From Gnetum montanum (lineage: Eukaryota; Streptophyta; Gnetopsida; Gnetales; Gnetaceae): a stretch of DNA of 64,000 nt. Location of the stretch: positions 383,116 to 447,115 of the forward strand of contig MNCI01003927.1 in assembly GCA_015680685.1 (NCBI GenBank). Reading direction: 5' to 3'. Of the stretch, positions 1 through 9,990 are shown piece after piece (position 1 is the first letter of the stretch; every line of letters begins with the position of its first letter). A program made the position numbers and the translations under genes. A model generated the notes under the pieces. That model did no database searches. It had not been told where the DNA came from and saw only the letters and a program-made list of their open reading frames with translations.

Positions 1-239
1 TTAATTTTCTTCATCTATTTTTTTCAAAGTATTAATTGTAAGATTATACACTTAAGTAAATAGTCCTAAAATCTAATTTTTTTCTCATATTTGTTTGTGA
101 TATCTACTTAGTGTAAATCATAAAATGTACTTTCAATTTGCTTAGGTCATTATTAATATTTTTAGGGTCCAACATTGACATCATTAAATTATATGCTAAC
201 AATTTCAAAATTTTAAAGTAATTTGAAAGGCCCCAAACA

Positions 240-500
240 TGCCAGCATAACGGCCTTTGGGCGGCGTTGTACCGTACCTTATTGTCTTTTTACGCTCAAT
301 ATCCTTGGCGTCCAATAACAAATACTAAAACTTCATCGCTACGAAAAGCAACAATTTCAAAAAGCCTCAACTTTTTTACCGTTGCTGCTCGCTTTGTATT
401 CCCGTTGTGGCGCCATGGAGCCCTAATTTTAAAATAGGGCAAGGCCTGAAAATTCTTCAACGTGGAGTGAGCAGAGCGTGATTGGCGATAGAGCCATGGA
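240..500 (+). promoter_or_regulatory. CpG-richer island, possible promoter and 5' leader
   Basis: This stretch has many CG dinucleotides (for example GGGCGGCG, CCGTACC, GGCGCC) while the rest of the window is strongly CpG-poor. It lies directly upstream of the best candidate host exon in the window. Unmethylated promoters keep CpG in plant genomes, so a host promoter or leader is a reasonable reading. No clear TATA box was placed. It could also be a fragment of a younger insertion. Confidence 0.25.
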
Positions 501-539
501 TGAATGTTTCCAGATGAATGTGTGGAAAGAAAAAAAGCC

Positions 540-776
540 ATGGATGAGAAAAATGCGTTAGAGGAGCAGCACCAGAGAAATGTGAGATGGGGACCCTCAG
601 TGATCACTGGCATCACCTGTTTACCACTTTTTCTGAATCGACTTGGGCACAGGATTTGTCGATTGAGTTTGATTTCAGCTCAAGTATTGGTTGGGAAGAG
701 CCATTACCTCCTCCACCAGTTCATTCTTCAACCCCAACTCCTGCTTGGCCTCGGAGGGTAGCAAGGATGAGTGCAG
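540..776 (+). pseudogene. Possible first exon of an unrecognised host gene, frame disturbed
   Basis: An ATG at 540 opens an acidic start (MDEKNALEEQHQRN). From about 587 a second frame takes over, with a plausible soluble plant-protein composition: SDHWHHLF, then a Ser/Pro-rich stretch and PAWPRR. Joining the two frames needs a single-base change near 585. Two splice-donor-like sites end it: CAG/GTGACT after 776 and AGG/GTAGCA after 757. I do not recognise the family. Relative GC richness and the island upstream support a real gene or gene fragment. The antisense strand is also open at 296-616, but its composition is less protein-like. Confidence 0.3.
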
Positions 777-1065
777 GTGACTCCCTAATCTTAATTTTCT
801 AGAAAAAGCTGAGAATGCAAAGAGGATGGTTGAAGTTCGAATATATACGTTTTTATTCTGATGTATGATTATTGACACAGTTTCAGTTTAACATGTATAT
901 GATGGTCATTGACACAATTTAACAGGTATATCACATATATATGATTATTATTCGAAATGATCGTAGTTGCATTGATAAATTTTATATTCTAAATGTTTTA
1001 AAATTTATATAAATGATTTATATGTGGATCTCTTGGGGAAAAAAATATGATGCTTAGCACAATAG

Positions 1066-1254
1066 GATAAAATGATGCAAGCTTTGCACTCGTACTTCAA
1101 ACACAAGTCTTGGAGCTCAGATGACTATTTAAAACAGTTGTCCCCAATTATGTGGAACTTTTGGAAGAAAGATGTGAAGCTTAACACTTTCTGGAACTAC
1201 ACAGATCATTTAATGAAGCTCAATATGAACTCTACAATTCCCTTTTTAAATTAA
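1066..1254 (+). pseudogene. Possible second exon or gene fragment, 60-odd codons
   Basis: An open frame follows an AG at 1064-1065 and ends at TAA 1252-1254. It encodes a Lys, Trp and Leu-rich peptide (MMQALHSYFKHKSWSSDDYL at its start). It would be in phase with a donor after 757, but no donor was found at its own 3' end. Composition differs from the retroelement ORFs. The assignment is weak and it may be a chance ORF. Confidence 0.15.
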
Positions 1255-2389
1255 GGGCTAACAAAAATTCATCGATGTCCATGTCTGCATGGATTTTTTT
1301 TACCTAAAATGCTAAAAGCGTCACCCGTTGAAACTGTATATATATAGTTTGAGCCAATTCCTGTGTACTTGAGTTTACAAGAACTACTGCCAAGAGCTGA
1401 GCAATGGCCAGGGGAATAAGGAAAAGATAGATTCATGAGAGATACTAGTTTTATCCTGAAAAGAATGAATGGTCTCCTTTGTAGAGCATATTAGCATGAA
1501 AAAACTAAAGGCTTGAAGTAGATGTTTGGTATGTCTTAGATTCCAATTCCAAGTGTAAATTCTGAGATTATATTGCTTCTGCTATTAAAGGCATTATTAT
1601 ACAACTATGTGATTGCAGGATACATAATTTAATTCTTGAAGAAAAATCATATATGGCTTGTAATTATTCATAACACAAATTTGTTATGGTATTTTCCACC
1701 GTGCTTTCTCTCATGAAGATAAATTTTTGATAGGGTATTACTCTTATGATGAATTTGTTTCTTGTTTAATTACCACACTTTGCATTTATATCCTTTCTTC
1801 ATGACTTCGATCATCATCAATTTCCCTTATGTGTGACAACAATGACTTCCTTACATATTTGAGTTTTATCTAAGTCAACTTGCCCAATCCACAGAATTTG
1901 TGCATATTCTTGTTTATGCTCTATAGCATACATTTGTGGAGTTTTTTTTTTTTTTTGACAGTGGCTGTGGGTTGACTTATATATACACTTTGTTGTGGCT
2001 CTCATATCTTGTTTAACATTTTTTTTTAAAAAAATGTATTCTTCATTTCTAGGATACTTATTTTGCAACAAGTTTGTTACCACCGGCGTAGCTTACTTCT
2101 ACATTGCATGCAACAAAACCATAATTACTAGTATTACTATTGTTTTCAAAAATTACCAGTGTTACTATCTTTATTCAACATGACTTGGAATGTAGAATGA
2201 TCCCTTGAATCTACAACCAATTTTGGGAAAATTTAAAGATGACTTCCTTTGTTGGCACATCCATATGTGTTTGCCTTAATCTATCTATTGTGACTAATAA
2301 AAATTATAAAATTCCTTTCCAATTGTACTTTTCCATGATCCTTCTCTTTGAATTCATTCCAAGCATTTTGGATTTTTACCATCAATTAG
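1255..2389. other. AT-rich DNA with no recognised feature
   Basis: Stops are dense in all frames. A run of T at about 1941-1956 is the only notable simple sequence. I see no retroelement motif, RNA gene or long repeat here. Confidence 0.5.
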
Positions 2390-2485
2390 AATGATGGTAA
2401 GGTGTTTGTCTCTCAAGTCATAAGGCCTGAGTTTGAGCTTGGGTGCAGCCACTTAAGGTTACGCTTATCCTAAGTGATCATCCTT
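2390..2485 (+). repeat. tRNA-derived SINE-like repeat, copy 1
   Basis: The order ATGGTAAGGTG, CTCTCAAGTC, GGCCTGAGTTTGAGC, CCACTTAAGG matches the head of a tRNA-derived plant SINE. The B-box-like GTTTGAGCT at 2431-2439 looks like a GTTCGAGCC box after CpG decay. The same series occurs in the sequence split by element A (8,868-8,922 joined to 40,428-40,500) and in a fragment at 8,690-8,760. No tail or target duplication was identified, so the ends are approximate. Confidence 0.45.
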
Positions 2486-4166
2486 TACATATTTTTAATT
2501 CTAATGCTTACTTGGCTTGTTGATTATGATAATATTTTTAGTACAATGATAATTAGTATTGCCATTTCCCTATTTTTTCTATACAAGGCTTCTATTACCT
2601 ATGAAGATACTTGGAGAAGAATGCCCTTGAATGATCTGTTATTTTTTTTCAATTTCGTATAATAGATATTGCTTGCACTTTAAATAACATCATTAATATA
2701 TCTTGCAATACCAGCATAAGCACATAATTTTGTAATAAGGAAAAAGAGAAGAATTTTTCTTTGTTCCCATTTTGCATTCGTGATATCTTCTCTCTATCTC
2801 CATAAATAGCAAAGGAGGCTAGCTGACTTTAATAACTCCTAAGGCATGGAAGGTTGTTATAACACTAGTATGATGGAGATGAGATTAGAGACAATCTGAC
2901 ATGTGTGGGCGCAAACAGTGTTTAGAGTAGGAGGCATTAGTCATATGAGTAGGAGGTAAGCAGTGTTCAGGAGGGTCCAAAGTTAAAATTAGAAGCAGAC
3001 TATTTATCGCATATTCAATGTAATAGTTCAACATAGAAGCATAACATTTTGAATAAAATATGATTAAAAATAGGTTGATAATCACCAAGAGTATCGAACC
3101 TAAAACTTCGGAAAGCCCCTTTCAAGCAAAGAAAAGTAAAATATCTCAAAATGCATTATTGATCTTGTCAAATCATTGAGTTTACCATGTCCACAAGGAA
3201 ATCATAAGTAGGGCCATGGTAGGAAAGCTCTTACAGAGAACACACATTCTGTCTCAAAGTCATAGTGCTCTAACATATCAGAGTTTTAATCATTTTTTAG
3301 AATATATATATTGTAAAATTTCACTTGAATATCTTGATTAGATTAAAATATTATAATTAAGATGAATACTTTTAAAAAATCTATATCAACGTGCTTCACA
3401 AGTCAATAATTTTGTTGGAAGCTTAAAATAACTTTTTCAAAAAAAAAAAAAAAAAAAAAACCCTTTNTTGACATGTTTTGAGGTGGCTTTACTAAAAAGT
3501 TCAAGTTTTTAAAATGTTTTGAAAAATATATCATGGAATGAACTTTTTCTCCTGAAATCAAGCAGGAGACTATCACCAAAACAAAAAAGTAGGCAGTGAA
3601 ATTACCACTTTTATGTAGTAGATCATATTTGGCTTCTGTATTAGCTTACAGACTAACTGCATGCATTCTGATTGCACTCCATAGTGTTAGTAGCCATGTA
3701 GTGCACATAAAACCATCAATAGAAATTCAGTAACAGTTAACTTTTTTCAGGGGCAAGGTCTCAAACACAAGTATAGTGTTCACTTGCTTTATTTTTTGAA
3801 CCAGGGTGCCACTTTGTTCAATCACAAATGCTCTCATCTTCTGTGAGAGAACATTCTTCTAGCATGGGAAAAACATGGTGGTTCAGGCTTCTAACTTTTT
3901 GGACATTTTTTAAAAAGTTCTCTAAATCCTGTTCTTACAGATATCATAAACTTAAGAAAAGTAAAGTATTAATATAATATTATAAAAAAATTATATGGTA
4001 ATTAAAAAGGATATATTTTGCAAAATACATTCATTCTTTGGTAAACACATTTTGTAAAAAAAATGATGGGAATCAACTTAGAAAAAATGTGTTTGTTAAC
4101 TCTAAGTTAGAAACGGAGATCAATAGTGGTTATAAGAAAAATAGTCACTAATACAAAGAGTGGATC
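2486..4166. other. AT-rich DNA, poly-A run and single N
   Basis: No gene is recognised. There is an A run at 3439-3460 followed by an undetermined base at 3467, which probably marks an unresolved homopolymer in the assembly. Small ORFs in this stretch have no coding-like composition. Confidence 0.45.
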
Positions 4167-4345
4167 TAATGAACCCTTCTTTTATAAGAGAAGAAACTAC
4201 AAGGGAAAAGTGGCTATAAATGCAAAAAAATATAAAAGCAACTCAACAAACTTTGAAAAATAGACATGTTGAACCCTTTTATAAGAGAAGAAGCTACTAT
4301 GGAAAAGGGGCTATGTATGCAAGCATTATGAAGGCAACTCACCAA
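4167..4345 (+). repeat. Local direct duplication of about 75 bp
   Basis: Two neighbouring segments, roughly 4,167-4,245 and 4,271-4,345, share the order GAACCCTT, TTTATAAGAGAAGAA, GGAAAAG, GGCTAT, GCAACTCA with scattered differences. This is an old tandem or near-tandem duplication. I see no coding content or mobile-element ends. Confidence 0.6.
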
Positions 4346-4454
4346 TCACTTTAGCTAAGTTCAATATGAGTTTTGCAATAACCAAGACTACAAGTACATC
4401 CTAAGATGTCTAGTTAACATGGTACATAAGAAGAATTATAGGAGAATATAATAT

Positions 4455-4535
4455 TGCCTCAAGTGTGATTTGAATGGGAAACTTCTTGTCTAATAAGACA
4501 ATGACTTAAACACTTAAGCTACTTGTCATTGACAC
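4455..4535 (-). repeat. tRNA-derived SINE head, minus strand
   Basis: On the minus strand TAGCTTAAGTG (4521 to 4511) matches the pol III A-box consensus TRGYNNARNNG exactly. ATTCAAATC (4475 to 4467) matches the B-box except at its first base. The spacing of about 35 bases between boxes and the intervening text suit a tRNA-derived head. It is not a folded functional tRNA. It differs in sequence from the SINE-like repeat at 2,390. No tail was resolved. Confidence 0.5.
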
Positions 4536-5509
4536 CCTTCGTATATATCTTTATTATTTGACCAATATTTAAAGTTTTCAATTTGATGCTTGAGTTTGGT
4601 AGCCTTGTTACTTTTGCTATTCTCTCTACAAAATAGGATACATCAATTCCAATAATGTTCAATAGTGCAATCTTCTTGTTTATTTTTAGATAAGTCTTAA
4701 CAAAATGCTATTCAATTTTATTAGAGATCAATTACATTGGGGATTTTTGAATTTCATCTTTAATTCCATCTTATGTTGCAAAGTTTAATTCATTAATGTT
4801 TCCCTTAATATTTTTTTCTTTCCCTCTTTGTAAAAGGTTTTCTATTAGGATTTCCTAAGACCTATGATGTTTCACCTTTATCTTTAGTTCTTGGCTTGAT
4901 GTTCCTAGAGGATTCAATTTATAGTTTCTCTTCATTGCCATTTTCTATCTCTTCTTGTCATCATCTAGGTTATTACAATTCCCTATTAGTTTTTACACGA
5001 TCTAATTGGTGGTATCCAAAATTTAAAGAACAATTTTTAAATCCTTTTCCTCATTAAAAATTTTAATTGTAGTCTTCTCTCTACATAATTATGACTAAAA
5101 TTGATTTAGTTTCTAAAAAATTTCTTGAGAATTCCATCTCTTGTGGAAGAAAAAACTTAAGTCTACTTAAATGGGTTTAAAAATGATCATAAAAGAAGAT
5201 TATTTTGTTGCTTTCAAATTTTTTATTAGCTTTGAAAAATTTTAAGAATCTAAAAAAAATATTGAAAATGAGAAAAGACAATTCAGAGTACATCACAAGC
5301 TTAACATTGAGTGGATATCATTGAAAAAAAAATACGTAGAAAGAAAAAAAAATTCAATTTTAAAACTCTCTATTTAGGTGTACATCATTAGCATTGATGT
5401 TTTGAAAAAAATAAGTGAATTTAATTAATTATTAGGAGGGAGAAAGGTCCTATTCTTAGCAAAATTTACATCACTTCTCAACATCCTGTTTGAACTTAAA
5501 ATAGCAAAA

Positions 5510-5515
<6 letters not shown>
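4536..5515. other. AT-rich DNA with no recognised feature
   Basis: Frequent stops occur in every frame, with many short A and T runs. I see no motif of a known family. Confidence 0.45.

Positions 5516-5584
<69 letters not shown>
5516..5584 (+). repeat. (GA)n microsatellite
   Basis: An uninterrupted GA dinucleotide run of about 69 bases. Read on the other strand it encodes an artefactual Ser-Leu repeat. Confidence 0.98.
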
Positions 5585-5586
<2 letters not shown>

Positions 5587-5639
5587 GTGGCTTAATACCA
5601 ACATTTGTATCAAAGCAGAAATTTGTAGCACTTGTGGAA

Positions 5640-6684
5640 TATCTTCACCTAGTCACATGTTATTGATCTTGCATCAAGAATCTCCACCATTAACTATAAT
5701 CTTCCTATTGACATTGATTTTAATTTTTGAGTTAATAGTATTCTTGTCAAACGAGGAAAAATTTACCTTACAAGCTATCTATTTAGATTTCTTAATGCTT
5801 TCTCTAGTACCAATAAAAGTATATATAGGAGCTTGTATCTTCTCTGATTCTTGATTGCCATTTGATCATTCTTATGATTGACATTAACCTGATTTCTCGT
5901 ATTTTCAATTTTATATTATTTTTTCTATCTTCAACTTTAACATATTTTTTTCCTTTAGAATTTTTTTTCTTGAGTAGAAAATGATAAGAATTAAGTAAAT
6001 GTTCTTCATGATGGCATAAGTTGCAAGAATTAGAAAGATTATAAGATGTAATTGACTGAATATAAGTCTTTCTTCCTGCTTGTAATACCAATTTCTTTCA
6101 TGATTGAAAAGATTAAACTTAACAAAAAACCAACTACAAAAAGCAAAACTTACAAAAATAAATTCCATATGGTTAATGGGATTGGGAAGATTAACAATTT
6201 CTTGCTTAACTTTCTGAAAAATCAATGAAAGATTATATAAGTAGATAAAACATAGAACTTTAACATATAAATGATTAACACTACATGTATATGTATAAAA
6301 GATGTTGTACCATTGAAGAATTACCTAACTCAACATGTAGAAAAAAATGAGAATAATACTTGGCATAAAGGACTTGGATGTCATGTTTTTTCATCACACC
6401 ATTTAATTGAAAACGAAACTTTAAGTATGAGGTAGGCAATCCAAAATTTGAATGAATACATATTGTGATGAAAGATCAGTAATCAAGGACTCATGTACAT
6501 CATGAGGAATAATAAGATTAGGTGTCTTAGTTACATCAACATTACTAGAAGAAGGTGTTACAACTTTTTTCTTACAAGTTTATAAATATGCATTTTGAGA
6601 ATCAATAGAAATTTCTATATTGATAAGAGAAGCATAAATTTCAACATTGGTTGAAGAAGATGGGAGTAATATAGAATCCCCCAT
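5640..6684 (-). pseudogene. Unassigned minus-strand ORF remnant with a degenerate zinc-knuckle-like motif
   Basis: Reading right to left, an ATG at 6684 opens a coding-like stretch (MGDSILLPSSSTNVEIYASL) broken by several stops. Near 6,030 the same strand encodes CNLCHHEEHLLNSY, which has the spacing of a C-x2-C-x4-H-x4-C zinc knuckle with the last Cys replaced by Tyr. A lysine-rich tail follows. A zinc knuckle followed by a basic tail is typical of Gag, so a Ty1/copia-like gag relic is possible, but no protease, RT or integrase motif was found downstream. It could equally be a decayed host gene. Frame changes along the stretch limit confidence. Confidence 0.25.
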
Positions 6685-6704
6685 AGAGGAAGAGGAATTC
6701 TAGA

Positions 6705-6890
6705 GAAATCAAATTTGCTAGAAAAAAATTGAAGAGAGAAACATTAGACTTGCTAAAAAAACATGACATTTCTTGAAAAACCATTAGATTCATTGAAAAA
6801 ATGAAATTTGTTGAGGAAACATCAAATCTATTGAAAAAACATAAGATTCACTAAAAAAATTAGATCCACTAAAAAATAATAGATTTTTCC
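6705..6890. repeat. Imperfect short tandem repeats of about 22 bp
   Basis: Variants of ATTAGATTCATTGAAAAAA recur about seven times with substitutions. They lie just upstream of the minus-strand ORF remnant, where a leader would be expected. No function is assigned. Confidence 0.5.
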
Positions 6891-8689
6891 ATTATAACTC
6901 AACAATGCCTTATTCACTTCCTTGTTGCATGTGAACATATTTTCTCCTTAACTAGGTTGTAACTTGGAGTGCCAATGAGAAAGGAGGCTTAAGGAAATTA
7001 AAAGATATAAGAAAGAGTCAATAATTATGAAATACAACCTAGAAAAAATAATATGTATCAATCCATACCATATGGATATTTTTCAGGGTGTAAGATGATT
7101 GTTCAACAATATGCTTAGAGCAATACTCAAAGTTGGTAGCAGGTATTAGTACTAAGCTTTGAAGTAAGCACATTTGGATGCAAGGCAGTGCAAGCTAATT
7201 AGGCTAATTGGGTTTGAAAAAAATGATAGTTGTATTTATATTATATAAAATGTGCTAAAGCTCAACAAAATGATTACATAGTCAAATATCTAGTAAAGGA
7301 TTTATAGTTAAGAAACGAAAATGGTCTATTGAGAATATTTTCAATCATTACAAGGGAAAAACATTAGAAATCTTGCAATATGTCGCATTAAGAACACCAA
7401 AACAATACATGCTTAACAAAATAGCCATATCATTGAACACTAATTGTAGCATAGTTAGTTAGTTCATATGCTTTGTAGTCATATTCTTGAAAAAGGAAAG
7501 AAGCCATGTCATTTAACCAAATCAAGAATATTAATTTTGATATTAACTATCAATTGAAAATAATTTTTAGTTATAAAAAACTAGTTGAATCATTCTGAAT
7601 ATCAATAGATTTATTAAAATTACCAAGGGATTATGATATATAGGGATATCATGACCATATATTTCATGATCAAGGACCATAGGAAGTATTGGAACCCTAC
7701 AAGTACACTCCAAAATATATAGTGCAATTATAAGGGTTGTCTAAGGTATGATTCTTGCTAGGGTGCATCATGTTTCTCTCTTGCTCAAACACATGCAAGA
7801 ATTGTAAAACCAAAGCAACTATGAAACACTAAAATCTTTGCATTGGGGATTTGTGAATCTTTTATAATTTTGTGGGTGTGTGAACAAAAGAACATTAGAT
7901 ACTCCAATGGTGCCTCTAATTTAATTTAAATTAAAACATAAAATTTAGTAAATCCAAATTAGAAAGGAAAGAAAGAAAAATACTTATGTGTGTTGTATTA
8001 ATTAAAATTTAAAACTTTATATTAGAATAATGCTTTATTTTTTATTGAAAAATATAATTTAAATATTTTATTTCACATCCTCACATACCAACCCATCCCA
8101 TCCCCACTTGCAAACATGTTTCAAATCATAAATCATTAACCAAATCACGAATCCTCCATTCATGGCTTTGAAGAATCAAATTCATTTGATGTATAGACTA
8201 AAAGCATCATTAGTAGAAGATGAGCAAGGATGAGAGTGAGGGTGAGGGTGATAGCATTGGTAGTATAGGTAGATGAAGGTAAGGTAATGGTGGTGGTGGT
8301 GATGGTGGGCATTGCTAATTTTGGCATTGTTAGCGTTTGGTGCAAAGGCACCGACTACACATGAATGAACTATGCATTCTTTCTAGGGTTTAGTCTCATT
8401 GGAAGATTTAATCCATTAGTGATGATCTCTCCTCCCATCTATTGTTTTTTGTGCTAAAAACCTTATTCACTAGGGGATAACAAACCCATCATGTTGAACA
8501 AAGTAAGAAGTCCATTATCCAAGCTTGGACTTAGTTGGAATGCTCTGAAAAGGCACTTGTTTGGAATAGGTTTACCTATTTTAAAAAATTAAACACAACA
8601 ATTTCAATGTCTTTGAGTGTTAGAATTTTATTTTAGTTGTAAGATGTAATAAGTTTTACAAGTCATGTATCATTAATAGGGCATTATCA
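6891..8689. other. AT-rich DNA with a small GGT-rich stretch
   Basis: No gene is recognised. A GGT/GAT-rich run at about 8,279-8,309 produces a low-complexity Thr-rich ORF on the minus strand that I treat as an artefact. Confidence 0.4.
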
Positions 8690-8760
8690 TTTGGTCAGTT
8701 AGAGTAATGGTAAGGTGCTCTCTGTTTAAGTCTAGGATTACTCTAAAAGGATTAGGCCTT
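8690..8760 (+). repeat. SINE-like repeat fragment, copy 2
   Basis: GTAATGGTAAGGTGCTCTCT followed by AAGTCTAGG and AGGATTAGGCC aligns with the SINE-like repeat at 2,390. The B-box half is missing, so this is a truncated or internally deleted copy. Confidence 0.4.
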
Positions 8761-8867
8761 TATTCTAACTATTCTTTTTGCACTCTATCCTACTAAGATA
8801 AGCATTGAACCTTTGAATGATGATCCTTTTATTAATTATAAATCTACATCAATCCTACCTAGATAGG

Positions 8868-8922
8868 CCATCATCATTTAGTGTGATGGTAGGATGCTCA
8901 TTTTTCAAGTTGACAACCTAGG
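8868..8922 (+). repeat. SINE-like repeat copy 3, 5' half split by element A
   Basis: GTGATGGTAGGATGCTCA followed by CAAGTTGACAACCTAGG aligns with the 5' half of the repeat at 2,390. It stops at the CTAGG target duplication of element A and resumes at 40,428. Confidence 0.5.
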
Positions 8923-9844
8923 TGATGAGATACGGTTTATTGTGTCGACTAGGCCCTATCAATGTAGTCTGTTGTGTCAATGTGACCTCCTTGACTAGGC
9001 CCCATCAACGTAGTCTATTGCATCAACATGGCCCCATTGATGTAGGGGTCTATCCTAGCCTATAAATATAAGCTCACTAGCTACATTTATGGCATCAAAT
9101 TTATAGTACTAGTAGAGCTCTTGCAGTTTGTTCATTTAAAAGTTAGACTATTTTTCCCAAGTGCCCACAATAGGAGTCATTAAGTGTATGGATCTTTATT
9201 CGAGCACTGTTGTACTTGAGCACAACAATATGTGCAGCAATAAAGATGAGCTTCTTGATAAACCTTGCAGCATTCTGGATAGTTTAGATATTTATTCATG
9301 CATTCAATGTTTTCAATTATTTATTCAATGTTTTCTAGTAATTAAACTAATGAGGTAATTAAGTGAGATAAGCTAGATAGATTAATTACATAAGTACGAT
9401 TGCTTCGAATGTAACATGTATTCACTTGGTAATCCCAAGAGTGTTTTTGCTTAGTACACCTAATAGAGTAGCACTTGGTAAACAAGCAGTGGATACGTGG
9501 GTTCAAAATGTCTTTGGAAAGTGGGTTCAGATGCTTATGTTAGGGCCAATCAAAGATTGGTTAGTTACTTAATTTAGACTAGTTATTAAATTAATTTATC
9601 TCTCTCTCAAAGCACCAAAAAACATAAAATATAAATGATAAAAATCATATGCCTCAATTTTACTTAATCATACCTTTGTACTTCACAAGTGTAATCAAGA
9701 AGACAATGAACAACCTTAGGGCAAGGTTCATTACCTAGAAGACTAGTGCATTGGAAACTATAAAGTCCATGAAATTCAACCGAATTATGCGTGAACACTT
9801 TATGATTCATATGGTTGGGTGCAGGGTTACCTCATCTCTCATCA
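8923..9844 (+). repeat. 5' LTR of element A
   Basis: The 922 bp LTR starts TGATGAGATACGG and ends CTCATCA. U3 contains repeated blocks related to GACTAGGCCCCATCAACG. A TATA-like CCTATAAATATA lies near 9,060. R/U5 contains GGATCTTTATTCGAGCA and an AATAAAGA signal near 9,240. The degenerate primer site TTGACATTGTTGCTAGG follows directly. Confidence 0.9.
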
Positions 9845-9863
9845 TTGACATTGTTGCTAGGTA
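9845..9863 (+). other. Degenerate primer binding site of element A
   Basis: TTGACATTGTTGCTAGG sits where the other elements have TTGGCACCATTG. The tRNA-Asp complementary core is still recognisable in position but has several substitutions. Confidence 0.5.
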
Positions 9864-9990
9864 TTTTGTTTGTTAAAACATGCTCTATCTAGGATTAGTG
9901 AACATTATTAATATCATTGGATGGACCCAAGGTCAATATCACTCTTGAACAACATTCAATTACAAAACCACATTGATAATTTTATTTATT

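Noticed and set aside
5606-5622. TTTGTATCAAAGC as a tRNA-iMet primer site of a copia element
   Set aside because: Two bases differ, the only gag-like remnant nearby is on the opposite strand, and no LTR pair was found.
5425-5631. Ser-Leu repeat ORF over the GA microsatellite
   Set aside because: It is an artefact of translating (TC)n.
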